A stretch of DNA of 64,000 nt from Branchiostoma belcheri (taxonomy: Eukaryota; Chordata; Leptocardii; Amphioxiformes; Branchiostomatidae). Below the pieces are notes generated by a model, which was given only the letters and a program-made list of their open reading frames with translations, was not told where the DNA came from and made no database searches. Position numbers and translations under genes: made by a program. The stretch is taken from contig NW_017803379.1 of the NCBI RefSeq assembly GCF_001625305.1, forward strand, positions 1,045,601 through 1,109,600, read 5' to 3'. The first letter of the stretch is position 1, and each line of letters opens with the position of its first letter. Positions 1-10,839 of the stretch are shown one piece after another.

Positions 1-949
1 CTGTCTTGTTTTTGCCCATACAGTGTTAGATTTCCAGACTTTGCCCAAATCTTTGTCCAAATCATTGTTACCTTTGTCATCTGTGCTCGTGAGTTTGTGT
101 AACCCGCATACCATACGTATACAGAATTAGAGCTATCTTCGTGTTTTTAATTGTGTGAAATGTCTTGAATACTGGTGTTCCTCATTTTACATGGCGGTAA
201 ACAGGCAACCCACCATTTGCGAGCCTTATATGATTTCTCGATTCACTATATGATGAAAATTTGTAGACAGAAATCCTTTTACAATGCATACCTATTGCCT
301 TATACTTACATCTTATCCAGACGTGCTTTTTAGAAACTGAATAACTCTACTATTTCTGTGAATAATGCTGCTGGACAAAGATACGATAAAACAAGATAAC
401 GTTCCACTCCTTTTTATTCCAATATATCACTTCCACTGGAACTCACTTCCGGACAAGACATCACAGAAATTACTGGACCTGCCAAGTTTAAACCGTGCCC
501 TGCTGTCATACCTTACACAATATTTTTCAATAATTTTGAAAAAATGTGATTAACCCCCAACTTTTTTACTTAAGCATTCGTTGTATTTCGCCGCGGTGCA
601 ATGCGTTGCAATGCGTTGCAAGAGAAATACACCCAAATCGTACCTATACAGAGTTCTATATAGATGGTACTGTATGTGCAAAACAAAAATTGTTGGGCTC
701 CGCAGGACAAGGGTTAAGGCAGCGGTAATACAACATCTGAGCGGTCTTGCTCAGTACCCAATCAAGATCAAAATACAGCATGCATACTAATTTTACACAT
801 TATTAGCATGAAATTTCATCCGACTTGGATCATGATGAATTCACACTATACTCTTCAACTCTCAAATCACAAATGCATATAAAATATACATATATAAGAC
901 ATTTGTCATCAAAAAATATCAATCTCTTCTATAAAATTAAGCTTCAAGC
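1..949. other. Non-coding flank, no gene recognised
   Basis: AT-rich sequence downstream of the minus-strand repeat-protein gene. The only structure seen is a perfect 10-bp tandem duplication (atgcgttgca twice) at 601-620. Short open frames here have no recognisable features and no splice context. Part of this stretch may be 3'UTR of the minus-strand gene; no convincing polyadenylation hexamer was picked out. Confidence 0.5.
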
Positions 950-3900
950 TTAAGGGTCCACTCGGCTTCTACAGCACGAGGTGAGCAGGCGGCTTACGGC
1001 TCTTCCCAGCCTCCTGGCCGCCCTCTGACCCCGTGCTTTCCACCCCTTCTTGGTCTTGGTCTGTGTCTGCTCCTTTTCCTCAATGTTGTTCTTCTCCTCT
1101 TCATGGAAGTTCTCCATCCTCTCTTCACGTGCAGTCACTTTCTGCTCGATGCCATTTTCCAAGGCCTCCTCCTCAATGCTCGGTTTCTCCTGATGTAATG
1201 GCTGCTGGGTGGCCCTATCAAACTCATTCTCATCACAGCCTGTGATAGAAGACGAACTTTATTGTACGACGATTGCACATGGTACAATATGGCAAAGTAC
1301 ATTTGTACACACACAAAAAATGTATTGAATAAGACCTAATGTAGAATAAAACCTAATATATCCTTATTACTCAAACAATAAGGGCTAGCACAAGTCTTTG
1401 ATATAGTGTTATATCGAGTGGGGCTAATCACGAGTTTTGGTATTTTTTCTCATAACAAAGCAGTCTTTTATATATTTACCTGTTACTGCATCGCGGATAG
1501 ACACATGTGGGAGATGTATATTCTGTCCTGAGAGGGTGTCGCAGCTCGGTACCATCTCACCACACAGCTTACTGCAGGCTTCTCTTATAGCATTGGAGGA
1601 AAGAATCAACGCTGTCTTCTCCAGCCATTTCTCATCTGCCTTCTCTTCCTCCAGGGACATTTTTTCATCTTCTTGACGCGTCCCCTGTTCACAAGTAGAA
1701 AAGACAGGATAAGCTTTGCTGCAAGTAAACTCTCTATGAGCCATACAAGATGTACTGTAGTCGATGACCAACCAGTTAGCAAAACAACCAATCAACCAAT
1801 CAATTTTTATCGTCATGCCAGTACAAAAAAAAAACTGTCGTCCTCTAAAGAGATCAAGTGTAAAGCTTTTTTCTTAAAGGCTGTCAGTCAAGTAACCGAT
1901 AATAAATCTTAATAGTTACCTTAATAGTTACGATATGATCTACTGCTTTTTTCAGCCGATGTATATTTAAAAGCAGAAACATTTTGTCATATTTGCATAT
2001 CAACCACAACTCACCTCGTTACTGAGACTCTCCTCTAGATCTTCCTGCAACTCCTTGCAGGCATCCCTGAGGGCTGTGCAGCAAACATACTGTACAGCCA
2101 GCTCCAGGTTTTCGTCCTTATTGACCAACAGGTTCTCTTCGTCCTTACTGACCAACAGGTTCTCTTCGTCCTTATTGATCAACAGGTTCTCTTCGTCCTT
2201 ATTGACCAACAGGTTCTCTTCGTCCTTATTGACCAACAGGTTCTCTTCGTCCTTATTGACCAACAGGTTCTCCTCGTCGTTATTGACCAACAGGTTCCCC
2301 TCGTCGTTATTGACCAACAGGTTCCCCTCGTCGTTATTGACCAACAGGTTCCCCTCGTCGTTATTGACCAACAGGTTCCCCTCGTCGTTATTGACCAACA
2401 GGTTCCCCTCGTCGTTATTGATCAACAGGTTCCCCTTGTCGTTATTGACCAACAGGTTCCCCTCGTCGTTATTGATCAACAGGTTCCCCTCGTCGTTATT
2501 GACCAACAGGTTCCCCTTGTCGTTATTGATCAACAGGTTCCCCTTGTCGTTATTGATCAACAGGTTCCCCTCGTCGTTATTGACCAACAGGTTACCCTCT
2601 GATTCCTCCTGCCGAACGGTTGGAGCAGATGTCCCCTGTTCACAACAATAAAAAATGATGGGATGAGCTTTATTGCCAACAAACTCTCTACAGCTGTGTG
2701 CAAGATGAAGTGTGTGGTAACTGATAGATAACTCAACCAACCAACTGACGAACAAAGAAACCAATAAATCCGTCAATAAATCAATCAATCATTCATTATC
2801 CTGTTTGTAAATGCAAACCAGTCATCCTCTACAGAGGTCAAGCATAATCCTTTGTCCTTATGTCAGTCAAGTAACCAATACATGTAGCTCCCATGCATGA
2901 TAACGTTTATCATTATCCCAAGTAGTTCCGTTGGGACACTTTGAGACTTTATTGAATGATATGACCAAGAGAATTATCAAGTACTGTTCACAGTAACCAC
3001 TATTTTTTTCAGTCGATACTTATTTACAACTTCAAGCAGTGCCATCTTTTAGATGACGCCTCACCTTGTTTGGGACAGAAGACGGGACCTGCTCTCTGCT
3101 CTCTGCCAGAGCAGGCTCGCTCGCGCTAGTGTCCTGTAATATACAATAACATCAGGTTAAGTAAACAACTAACTAAACGCTTCGGACATTTACTGCGTGT
3201 CTTTCTTATTATATTGTCTACATTAACTTCAATACAACAAGTACAAAAATCTTTTTAGAATTTGCCATCAACGCTTCATTTCTTTACAATTCTTTACAAT
3301 TACTTCGAATTATCAAATCAGCACCAAGGACAGATACCGAGTTGCGGATTGTATAACGTGTTACGTATAGTAAATGGGTGGTGCTACTCTGCTATACTCG
3401 TAAACAAACTCGTAACAGTTTCATTACAACCTGACTCTAAAATTCACATAAGATACGCCTACTAAAAACTGTCACAAGCGTGATTGTAGCTGACGTACCT
3501 TCTTTCCAGGTTGGGACAGTGGCCCCTGCCGGGTCGCCACGTCCCCCTCTGACACGGCCACGGGAACAGGTACAGCAGCAGCGGCGGCGATGGCAGCCTC
3601 CCGCTGGGCCCTTGATGGTGCCTGGGGTAGAAGTGAGACAACGAGTTAGAAATACACTATCCACGTGGAACAAATACATGTGTACATGTGTACTAGTACT
3701 GATCGGTCACACGTGCTTTACCGAAGCTGATGAAGGAACAGCAGCGATCGTATACGTTCTAGAACATCAGCCGTGTGTTTATAAACAGTTTCGGAACACC
3801 TGTACTAAATCCCAACTTTATTTAGAAGTCGTTAAAAAAACTGTACGCTTAAAAAAAACTGAGTCTATCCCAATCCCAACTTTAGAAGCCGTTTAAAACT

Positions 3901-6532
3901 TGCCGATTCTATCCCAACTTCAAGTTCAAGACACTTTTTATACATTTTACACCCATGGGATGACTCACCTTAGGGAGCTGGATGCCCCGTTCCGCTAGCA
4001 GCTTCTCCCTAAGGGGGCACACCCCAGTTTATTTGGGGCCTCTATTCGAAGCTGCACACCCTCAAATCTAGCGACCGTCTCTGGCGTGGAATAATTCGGA
4101 AGGAGAATAACTGTATATGGGACGAAAGGATATCTCTTCAGCTACAAGACAAGCTGAGTTTGGTTTCTTCAACCTTTTTAAGTTTGGTAAAATCAACGGA
4201 AAAAACATTATTTTCACTCGAAAATTAATGCCCAAAATTGCGAATTTTCGCGTAGGATAATCCCACAAAAAAAATTTTCCGGCAGAAATGACTGATGCTG
4301 GCAGAAAGACCCAAGCCTTGACTATACCCGAGTAAATTATAAAGAAAATTCTAGTACTGTAATTTTCTAAACAGTCCACGGCGCGAGGGGTTGCAAATCC
4401 ACCCCTACGAAGCCGCAGAGCGAAAACTAGGTCAAACGGGCGGATTACACTTGGCGCGCAAGGATACCCGGAAGTAAGGTTCGGAGCCAAAAGAAATTTT
4501 CACCCCAAAATCACCATTTCTTACACTCTTCAGCCATGTTAATGTTTAATGATACTTCGTGGCAGTTTATAAGAAATGTCACCTCAAACTTGGACCCTCA
4601 AAACCCTTTCGTCACTTTTTTACAACGGACTATCGCGGACCCCGGTCGCGCAAGAACTGGGGTGTGCACCGTTAATTAAGCCAAATTTTAATTAACATTG
4701 TTTTTTAATTAACAATGTCATAGTCTATCAATCGTGCCAAGTTTGAGTTTTCTGCGACTTTTCCTTCCCGAGTAACAGGTGGTTGAAAGTTACCCTGTCG
4801 GGAGGCTCATTTTGCGCTTCCACGGGTGTGTTCCATTCACGCACATAATGGGAATTACGTCACAATGGGCCGTTCCTTTGGAACGGGCTTTAGCGCATTA
4901 AACCATGCTAAATAAACAGGTTTTGCCATGTAAAGGAATGCCAGAGGGCTGTTCTTGCGATGGAGTAGGTTTTCCTTCTAGTTCTGACTGAAATAAGCGG
5001 TATAAACCACCCAGAATATAGTTTAGCTGATGACGTCACAATGCCCTCCTAAAGCCGAACTTTTTAAGTGAGATCGCTATGGTTTTAAGTTCTGTACGTT
5101 GACAGGAAGCAGTTGATATTGAAATTTTAGGTCATACCCGGTAGAGAACAAACCATGAGATCTTACCCAAGTGTTTCCGCTGCGGAGATTCATTTTGTTT
5201 TGCAGGAAAACGAAGCTTAATGTTGGATATTTGGTTAGATTGTAGGCCTGTGGCGGCGTTCTAGCAGCTAGGACGGTATAAATGGCCATCTGCTGAGAGA
5301 AGCCTGTACAGTTTGGTGTCGGTCTCGATGAGATATAAAAGCAGGAGGATGTATCTTCGGATTATTGCAACTTATTTGTCTGAAAGTTGAAATCTCGCGA
5401 TAGGCCGAACTTGAAACTAGATTTGACAGGAAAGTAGGGGAATGACGTCATCATGGCCTTTTTTTAATTAAAAACGTCTCCTCCTTAATGCAGGAGCGCC
5501 TGGCACACGTACATACGCAGTTTCCAGGTGCCCCAGGGGTAGGGCAATGCAAATAATGAAATCGCGGTAGATATGACGTCATCGATCTTTAGTAGACACA
5601 CTTCGAAGTCGGTTTGACCGTGTTCGGAGGGGGGGCGTGGGGAGGGGGGCAAATCAGCGCATTATATGACATTCTATAATCATATTAAAACTTGCGAAAT
5701 CCAAAATTTTTTCGCCATGATTGGGTAAAGGATATACACTTTACTGGATGAAATGCAATTTGTTGGCTGCCATAGCTAATATTTTTTGAAGGACGGACCT
5801 GTTTTAAGGGGGCACACCCCAGTTTATTTGGGGCCTCTATTCGAAGCTGCACACCCTCAAATCTAGCGACCGTCTCTGGCGTGGAATAATTCGGAAGGAG
5901 AATAACTGTATATGGGACGAAAGGATATCTCTTCAGCTACAAGACAAGCTGAGTTTGGTTTCTTCAACCTTTTTAAGTTTGGTAAAATCAACGGAAAAAA
6001 CATTATTTTCACTCGAAAATTAATGCCCAAAATTGCGAATTTTCGCGTAGGATAATCCCACAAAAAAAAATTTTCCGGCAGAAATGACTGATGCTGGCAG
6101 AAAGACCCAAGCCTTGACTATACCCGAGTAAATTATAAAGAAAATTCTAGTACTGTAATTTTCTAAACAGTCCACGGCGCGAGGGGTTGCAAATCCACCC
6201 CTACGAAGCCGCAGAGCGAAAACTAGGTCAAACGGGCGGATTACACTTGGCGCGCAAGGATACCCGGAAGTAAGGTTCGGAGCCAAAAGAAATTTTCACC
6301 CCAAAATCACCATTTCTTACACTCTTCAGCCATGTTAATGTTTAATGATACTTCGTGGCAGTTTATAAGAAATGTCACCTCAAACTTGGACCCTCAAAAC
6401 CCTTTCGTCACTTTTTTACAACGGACTATCGCGGACCCCGGTCGCGCAAGAACTGGGGTGTGCACCGCTAAGCCGCATCTGAACCACGCTGTCCTTCAGC
6501 GCGACATAGTCAAGATTATACACGTCACCCAT
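950..6532 (-). CDS. Unrecognised 470-aa repeat protein gene, first coding exon split by a transposon
   Basis: Six coding exons on the minus strand: 6532-6468 joined to 4008-3969 (one exon, interrupted), 3621-3499, 3133-3065, 2635-2015, 1684-1480, 1239-950. All donors are GT (GTGAGT, GTACGT, GTGAGG, GTGAGT, GTAAAT) and all acceptors AG. Ignoring the insertion and one CTAA copy, the exons sum to 1413 nt, 470 codons plus stop, with matching phases (0,0,0,0,1). The start ATG at 6532-6530 has a strong context (atcATGG). The protein has an N-terminal charged helix (ALKDSVVQMRLREKLLAERG across the insertion site), an Ala/Pro/Val-rich exon, eighteen 9-aa acidic repeats, two related helices (YVCCTALRDACKEL and ILSSNAIREACSKL), a Glu/Lys coiled-coil-like stretch and a basic tail ending near SRLLTSCCRSRVDP. 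No domain family is recognised. As sequenced, translation would run into the element and stop about 20 codons later, so this allele should be null unless the element is spliced out. Confidence 0.72.
2114..2599 (-). repeat. 18 x 27-bp coding tandem repeat
   Basis: Within the 621-nt exon 2015-2635 there are eighteen consecutive 27-bp units, each encoding nine residues. The twelve N-terminal units follow (E/K)GNLL(V/I)NND. The six C-terminal units follow EENLL(V/I)(N/S)KD. At DNA level the two groups differ by gttcccctcgtcg versus gttctcttcgtcc, so the array contains two homogeneous subfamilies with a single boundary near 2270. The unit length is a multiple of three, so copy-number change keeps the frame. 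The open frame on the opposite strand is a by-product of the repeat. Confidence 0.93.
4013..4671 (+). repeat. Non-autonomous TIR element, copy 1
   Basis: 659 bp with 17-bp imperfect terminal inverted repeats. Flanks are CTAA (left) and TTAA (right). By eye it differs from copy 2 only by one fewer A in the run near 4265-4272. A 140-codon minus-strand open frame (4068-4490) crosses most of it, but the single-base indel breaks that frame in copy 2, and it has no recognisable domain, so it is not called as a gene. Confidence 0.85.
4672..5807. other. Cargo between the two TIR elements
   Basis: 1136 bp with no recognised gene. It starts with three TTAATTAA palindromes (4672-4720), which are dense TTAA target sites. 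It holds a short hairpin (ccgttcc-ttt-ggaacgg near 4873), three TGACGTCA palindromes (5031, 5443, 5574), TATA-like stretches (tataaat near 5276, tataaaag near 5334) and a G-rich run with quadruplex potential (about 5625-5650). Whether it is unique host DNA or an internal part of a larger transposon cannot be told from this window. Confidence 0.5.
5808..6467 (+). repeat. Non-autonomous TIR element, copy 2
   Basis: 660 bp, same orientation as copy 1 and identical apart from one extra A in the homopolymer near 6061-6070. Flanks are TTAA (left) and CTAA (right). The near-absence of substitutions over about 660 bp implies very recent duplication or ongoing homogenisation. Confidence 0.85.
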
Positions 6533-7958
6533 GATAGACTTCTTCAATTTCACCTCGCAAGTCAAAAATTCGTAAAATAAGCTGTTGGAACAGCAAGAAA
6601 ACGTTTCACGTCTGATACCAACTGTGGCTAGAAGTGAAATGAGCACTTTGCACTGGCAACGCTCTGACGTGCCCTGGTCAGGTCGGGGTGCACTAGGGCA
6701 TCGTGACCTCATCGGCTCGATGACGTCATCGGCCGTCGTCTTTAAAGCCCATTTTCTCGATTATTATAGGATGAAATGAAGTAATATTGTATACTACTAT
6801 AGATTATCACCTTTAGAATCGTTTTCAATTGCCGTTATACTTTTTTTCTGTCGTAAAACTGGTAATTTCACCCAATTTATGTCTAGTGCACATCGCTCTG
6901 AACAAGTTGCATCGTCACGTGACCGGTGCAAAACGAACCGTGGACTGTTCCATTTTAAAACTTGGCAGGGGTGTGTTTTTTCTGACGGGGGACGTCATAA
7001 ACATCATATGACGTCATAAACGCTCAGGACCAATCAGCTATCTAGGGCTCCGGGATTATGTCCAGAACATCATTGCGACTTTAAGTCCTTCCTGCGAATG
7101 CCCCTTATAACCACCTTCTTCTGAACACCTGATGCACTGATCAGCACATGTGACGTCATAATCTTAGGTGGCCGCGCGGGCGCCTGGTGGGACCCGGTGG
7201 TGAGGTTACGGCTTCGTCCCGGCCTATTTTTCTCGCCGGGGTCCTGGGGGATTTTAAGATCGAGTTAAAATCAACTCGGCGCCCGCGCGGGGTCAAAAAT
7301 AGGCCGGCAGCCGTCGGGAAACCCGCCAGTCTCCGTCCAGTTCCCGTCCGATAGTGCTAAAAAAACAGCCCGCCGAGGCGCCGCGCGGGCCCCGATTTGG
7401 AATTGTGACCTAGGGTTTAGAAGAAGTAGAACTTAATGTTAGCACATGGGGATATATGATACTCTCTGTACTCACTGTCCTTGTCAGTTTACATACTAAG
7501 TAGCCCTCGAGCATGAACTTGCAATAAAGAAGTATTCTACTGATAAAAAAAAAGGAACATTTACAAAGGCCCTAAATATTTCATGTGTATGAGATCTCCA
7601 AATTCATGTTGACATGGTTTTTATCCCAGCTGTAATCTTTCAAACACCTAAACCAACACATACACAGGCAATTACGGAAGCATTAATTTATGCCATGTTG
7701 GACTTAACTTCAAAGCAAAGTAAACTTTAAATTCTTAGTTTGGGAATGGACTACTAGTATTTGCGTTCGCAAAGCACCATGGGAAGCTCGCACTCTTTAA
7801 AAAGTTGTTCTCGAACAGTCACAAAGTTTGTGACAAACGTTTCCTGTGACGTCATCACAACTCGAAACGCCAGCGTGAATTCGTACACAACGTACCTTCA
7901 AGCGTCTGTCGACTATTTCGAAGTTACTTCGTTAATCCCAAGTGGTAAATCACGAAAG
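6533..7958. promoter_or_regulatory. Divergent promoter region with CRE palindromes
   Basis: This interval separates the start codons of the minus-strand repeat-protein gene (6532) and the plus-strand OTU-like gene (7959). Perfect TGACGTCA sites (CREB/ATF consensus) occur at 6721, 7009, 7151 and 7847, with a near match at 6990. An 8-bp palindrome is expected about once in 64 kb of random sequence, so the clustering is notable. The site at 7847 lies 112 bp upstream of the OTU start, and 6721 lies 189 bp upstream of the minus-strand start. No strong TATA box is evident. Regulation by CREB/ATF-type factors is inference. Confidence 0.45.
7169..7398. repeat. GC-rich nested foldback
   Basis: A GC-rich island with nested inverted repeats. 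ccgcgcgggcgcc near 7172 pairs with ggcgcccgcgcgg near 7278; cggcctattttt near 7220 pairs with aaaaataggccg near 7294; gagtt/aactc lies in the loop; and a third arm, aggcgccgcgcggg, follows near 7376. It has no coding potential. It resembles a MITE or foldback element, but no clear target duplication was found. Confidence 0.5.
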
Positions 7959-9625
7959 ATGGGTGGAACTAATCTGTCAAAGATTGGGAACAACCGCGTT
8001 CATCCCGTGGATTCGGATGAAGACGTGCCCGTCGTGGCCGAACCCAAACCCAAGCCGAAGACGGCCTGGTAAGTCAAACATTTTGAACTACATGACTACA
8101 AAGTTTTCCAAAGTGGTACTGTACACACTCCCTCTGTGTTGCCACGATAACTTTGGACTTAACAAATCCTGACATTCAGACAAACAGAAGACACTGCCTA
8201 TTCATCATGTATTGTACGTAAAACTCGTGATATGGCACATGGATGTTTGGAGTTCCTAATTTCTTTACATGTACATAGCCAGATGAAAATTACCTGCCAA
8301 CATCTCGCCATGAGCGCTATAGCGTCGTCGGAAAGCAGCTCAAGTGATTGTACGAGCTATGAGGAAGGCACTAGAAAGCTTCCTCTGTACTGTACACAAA
8401 CTATGCACAAACTATGTGCGACTTTTACTGATTCAATATTGCTTCTGAGATTTTGGGGATGTTTACATTTTTGCACGTTTGTTGTTCGACGTTAGAACTT
8501 TCTATTATGTTACACTTGTTGCCTGATTAGATGCTTGGCGAGTTTTGCTTCTGGTTTCTTTGGTTGTGATGACTATAAGGTTGTCGAAAGTACAATTATA
8601 TGTTATTATTTTCCGACTTCATACTGAAGTATTGCTATATGACGTGTACTGTGATGATTGAACTTGAAATTTGACAGTTTCCTCTATCGCAACGGGCTAT
8701 CGTAAGATTCAACTTTCTGTGTTTCTGTTAATTTTTCTTTTTCTGTGTCCTTCATCCACAAGACCCCAATCATCGTGTCTTTTATGTAATTGATGGCAAT
8801 GATGCTAAACCTATACATTCAAGAGGTAAGGATATTTCCTGTGAATATATATACAGGTCAGACAACAAGGCCGATCTGGCTACGAAGATAAAGCAGACAC
8901 TCCATCGGTGTCTGCCAAAGCTCTCTAAGAGCAACAAGGTTGGTCCTGCGGCACCTTGCGAGTCCGACGTGGATATGGCGAACAAATTCCTTAATCTGGT
9001 GCCCGTGGAGGACGCAGAAGAAGACCATAGTAATATTTCCAAGATCGCAGTTGACGGTGAGAGCAAAGAATTCGAAGCTTCACCAAACCAGCCTGAAAAC
9101 GTGGATGTCGCCGTGCCGCCGCCGCCTCAACAACCATCGCGCAAGCAGAAGAGACAAGAGCGGCTACTGAAAAAAATCACCGAGATGGGCTACCTGCTAG
9201 ACCCAGTGCCCCGTGATGGGGATAACCCGTTCGAGGCCGCCGCCAGGCAGCTCGGTAGGGCTGAGCCAAGTATCGTGACCGACGCCCAACAACTCCGGCA
9301 CTTTCTCGTCCGCTACATCCGCCATCACGCAGCCAGGTACTCCGCCGGCTGGGATGGCGGGCTCTCGGAGTTCCACCGGGAGCTGGATGATCTGGCCCGG
9401 CCCGGCCACTGGAGCATGGACCTGGCAAACACTGTGGCCCTGCCGATCGTCTTGGCGGAGTATTTCAGGAGGGAAGTTCACCTAATCACCTATCGGGGCG
9501 TCCTCGTGGTGACGCCTGAACTGTCACCCAAGGACAAGCTGTCAGGCTCACCTGTGATTATGGTTTACGATGGCATCCGGCATTACGACGGCATCCGGCT
9601 GCCCGGGCGGGCCGGGTACCGCTGA
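7959..9625 (+). CDS. OTU-like domain protein, probable pseudoenzyme
   Basis: Two exons, 7959-8068 and 8857-9625, joined at a GT-AG intron (tggtaagt ... tatatacag) that splits a Trp codon; 292 aa. The ATG at 7959 is in strong context (aagATGG). An in-frame ATG at 7779 (accATGG, MGSSHS, a possible myristoylation signal) would add 60 residues of unremarkable sequence. Residues about 135-285 resemble an OTU cysteine protease core: DGDNPFEAAARQLG at the catalytic loop (consensus DGnCLFrA), a helix ending VRYIRHHAARY, GHWSMDLANTVALPIVL, then HLITYRGVLV and IRHYDGIRLP (consensus HYD). The Cys position is Asn while the His is kept, so deubiquitinase activity is unlikely and a binding role is possible. 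A Pro/Gln linker and a Lys/Arg-rich helix precede the domain. The domain-coding DNA is markedly GC-richer than its surroundings. Confidence 0.72.
8069..8856. other. Intron of the OTU-like gene
   Basis: 788-bp intron bounded by gtaagt and a polypyrimidine-poor tatatatacag acceptor. No other element was recognised in it. Confidence 0.7.
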
Positions 9626-10342
9626 GGTTCCGGGCCGGGCCGCGGGGGGAGTCACAGTGAAGTGTGCTGATCAGCTGTTAAGGTAAGAAAAATTTCACTA
9701 TAATCTTAGCTAACTCTCCCAATTAGTCAAAACCTATAGGTTACATCTACATATGGGTTTGTATTTAAATTATTGCAATTTGTTTGTTATGTTCTGTCCA
9801 TGTAGTGTAGAGATCCCTTGCATATATTCGCATTTTTTGTCTTGTTTTGCATGGAGCATGCAAAGAGTATGTTTAGTTAAATGTTAATGTAGCCCATTGT
9901 CTATGATATTCAATTAATTTTTGAATTGTTGGTGCCAGATAGAAATTCTAAGATTCTGAAATATGTTACTTCTTTCGTAGTATGAAATCCCATCTAGTTA
10001 GCTCTACTGTAGTACCACTTTTTGAGACTTTTCCTGTCCACCCTTTACTACTTATATTCTAGTGAAACACCCACATTTGTGCAGCACTCATACACCTGAG
10101 CTGCAGTTCATCACAATTTCACTACGGGGCGTTTGTAAATCCCGTATTCTTGCACTACGGCTTCGCCTTTGATGTTTACAGTACCGGATGAATTAGTTTT
10201 TGGACCTACTTCAAGATCAAGTTGTTTTTGCCGTCCCGTCTCCAATTCATTAGTCTCGGAGGATTAGACTGAAGCTTTTAACTCTCCTGAACTTGACCTT
10301 GGAGATTAAGTGCACCTGTTCTACAGCTTGGGCAGCGGTTAG

Positions 10343-10839
10343 GGTCGTGTACTTTGCAACATTCTTTGATACCAATGTGCTTACATTTGTCACATACATG
10401 TTTTTTATGACACAGACGAAGACGTTACAGGAATAACTAAACCTGAAATTGAGGTGTCATTTTGCGGTTAAGAGAAAAAAAGCTTAGTGGTAAAACTTGC
10501 ACTAGGTGGTTGACGTTGACATCTGTTTACATTCTTCTTAGGAGCCTCCTAAACATACAGCGGGCCTGGCGCAACTTATTCTCGCGCTGCGCTGAGTCGC
10601 TGGAAAAGCGGAATAGCTAGCGACGCTAATATGTTGAATGTTGAAAGTTATTGAAAATGACAGTCTGGATGAGAAAATTTCAATTATTTATTATTTACTT
10701 TTACAGTTTTGGCGCAAACATCTTACATAATATCGCTTTAAAATACAGAACAATCTACATTGTTCTTGAGCGATGACTTGAGAAGAAACATGCCTTTAGG
10801 AGTGTTCTCGGCGTTTGTCTCGATACCTGTTCCTGTGTA
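10343..10839. repeat. Direct duplicate, left of assembly gap
   Basis: This 497-bp block recurs at 10860-11355, on the other side of a 20-N gap, differing by one T in a T-run. It stops exactly at the first N, mid-match. Such a pattern is typical of two overlapping contig ends, or two haplotypes, joined without merging. Confidence 0.9.

Larger units (their letters stand above)
4009..6471. mobile_element. Composite piggyBac-like element (MITE - cargo - MITE) with CTAA target duplication
   Basis: CTAA occurs at 4009-4012 and 6468-6471, immediately outside two direct copies of a 659/660-bp element (4013-4671 and 5808-6467). The inner ends of the two copies abut TTAA (4672-4675 and 5804-5807). Each copy has terminal inverted repeats: GGGGGCACACCCCAGTT on the left, and on the right the complement of CGGTGCACACCCCAGTT. 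TTAA-type target duplication and short GC-rich ends fit the piggyBac superfamily; CTAA is a known rare variant target. No transposase is encoded, so the unit is non-autonomous. It lies inside a coding exon of the minus-strand gene, whose two halves join in frame when the element and one CTAA are removed. The superfamily is inferred from target site and ends only. Confidence 0.78.

Noticed and set aside
2055..2651. 198-codon plus-strand frame of SSLLTNRFP repeats
   Set aside because: It is the antisense of the 27-bp coding repeat. The minus strand has agreeing splice sites and a complete gene model, the plus strand does not.
4068..4490. 140-codon minus-strand open frame in the TIR element
   Set aside because: The second copy (6020-6286 and 5863-6063) is frameshifted by one A with no other change, and the product has no recognisable domain. 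It is a chance frame in a MITE.
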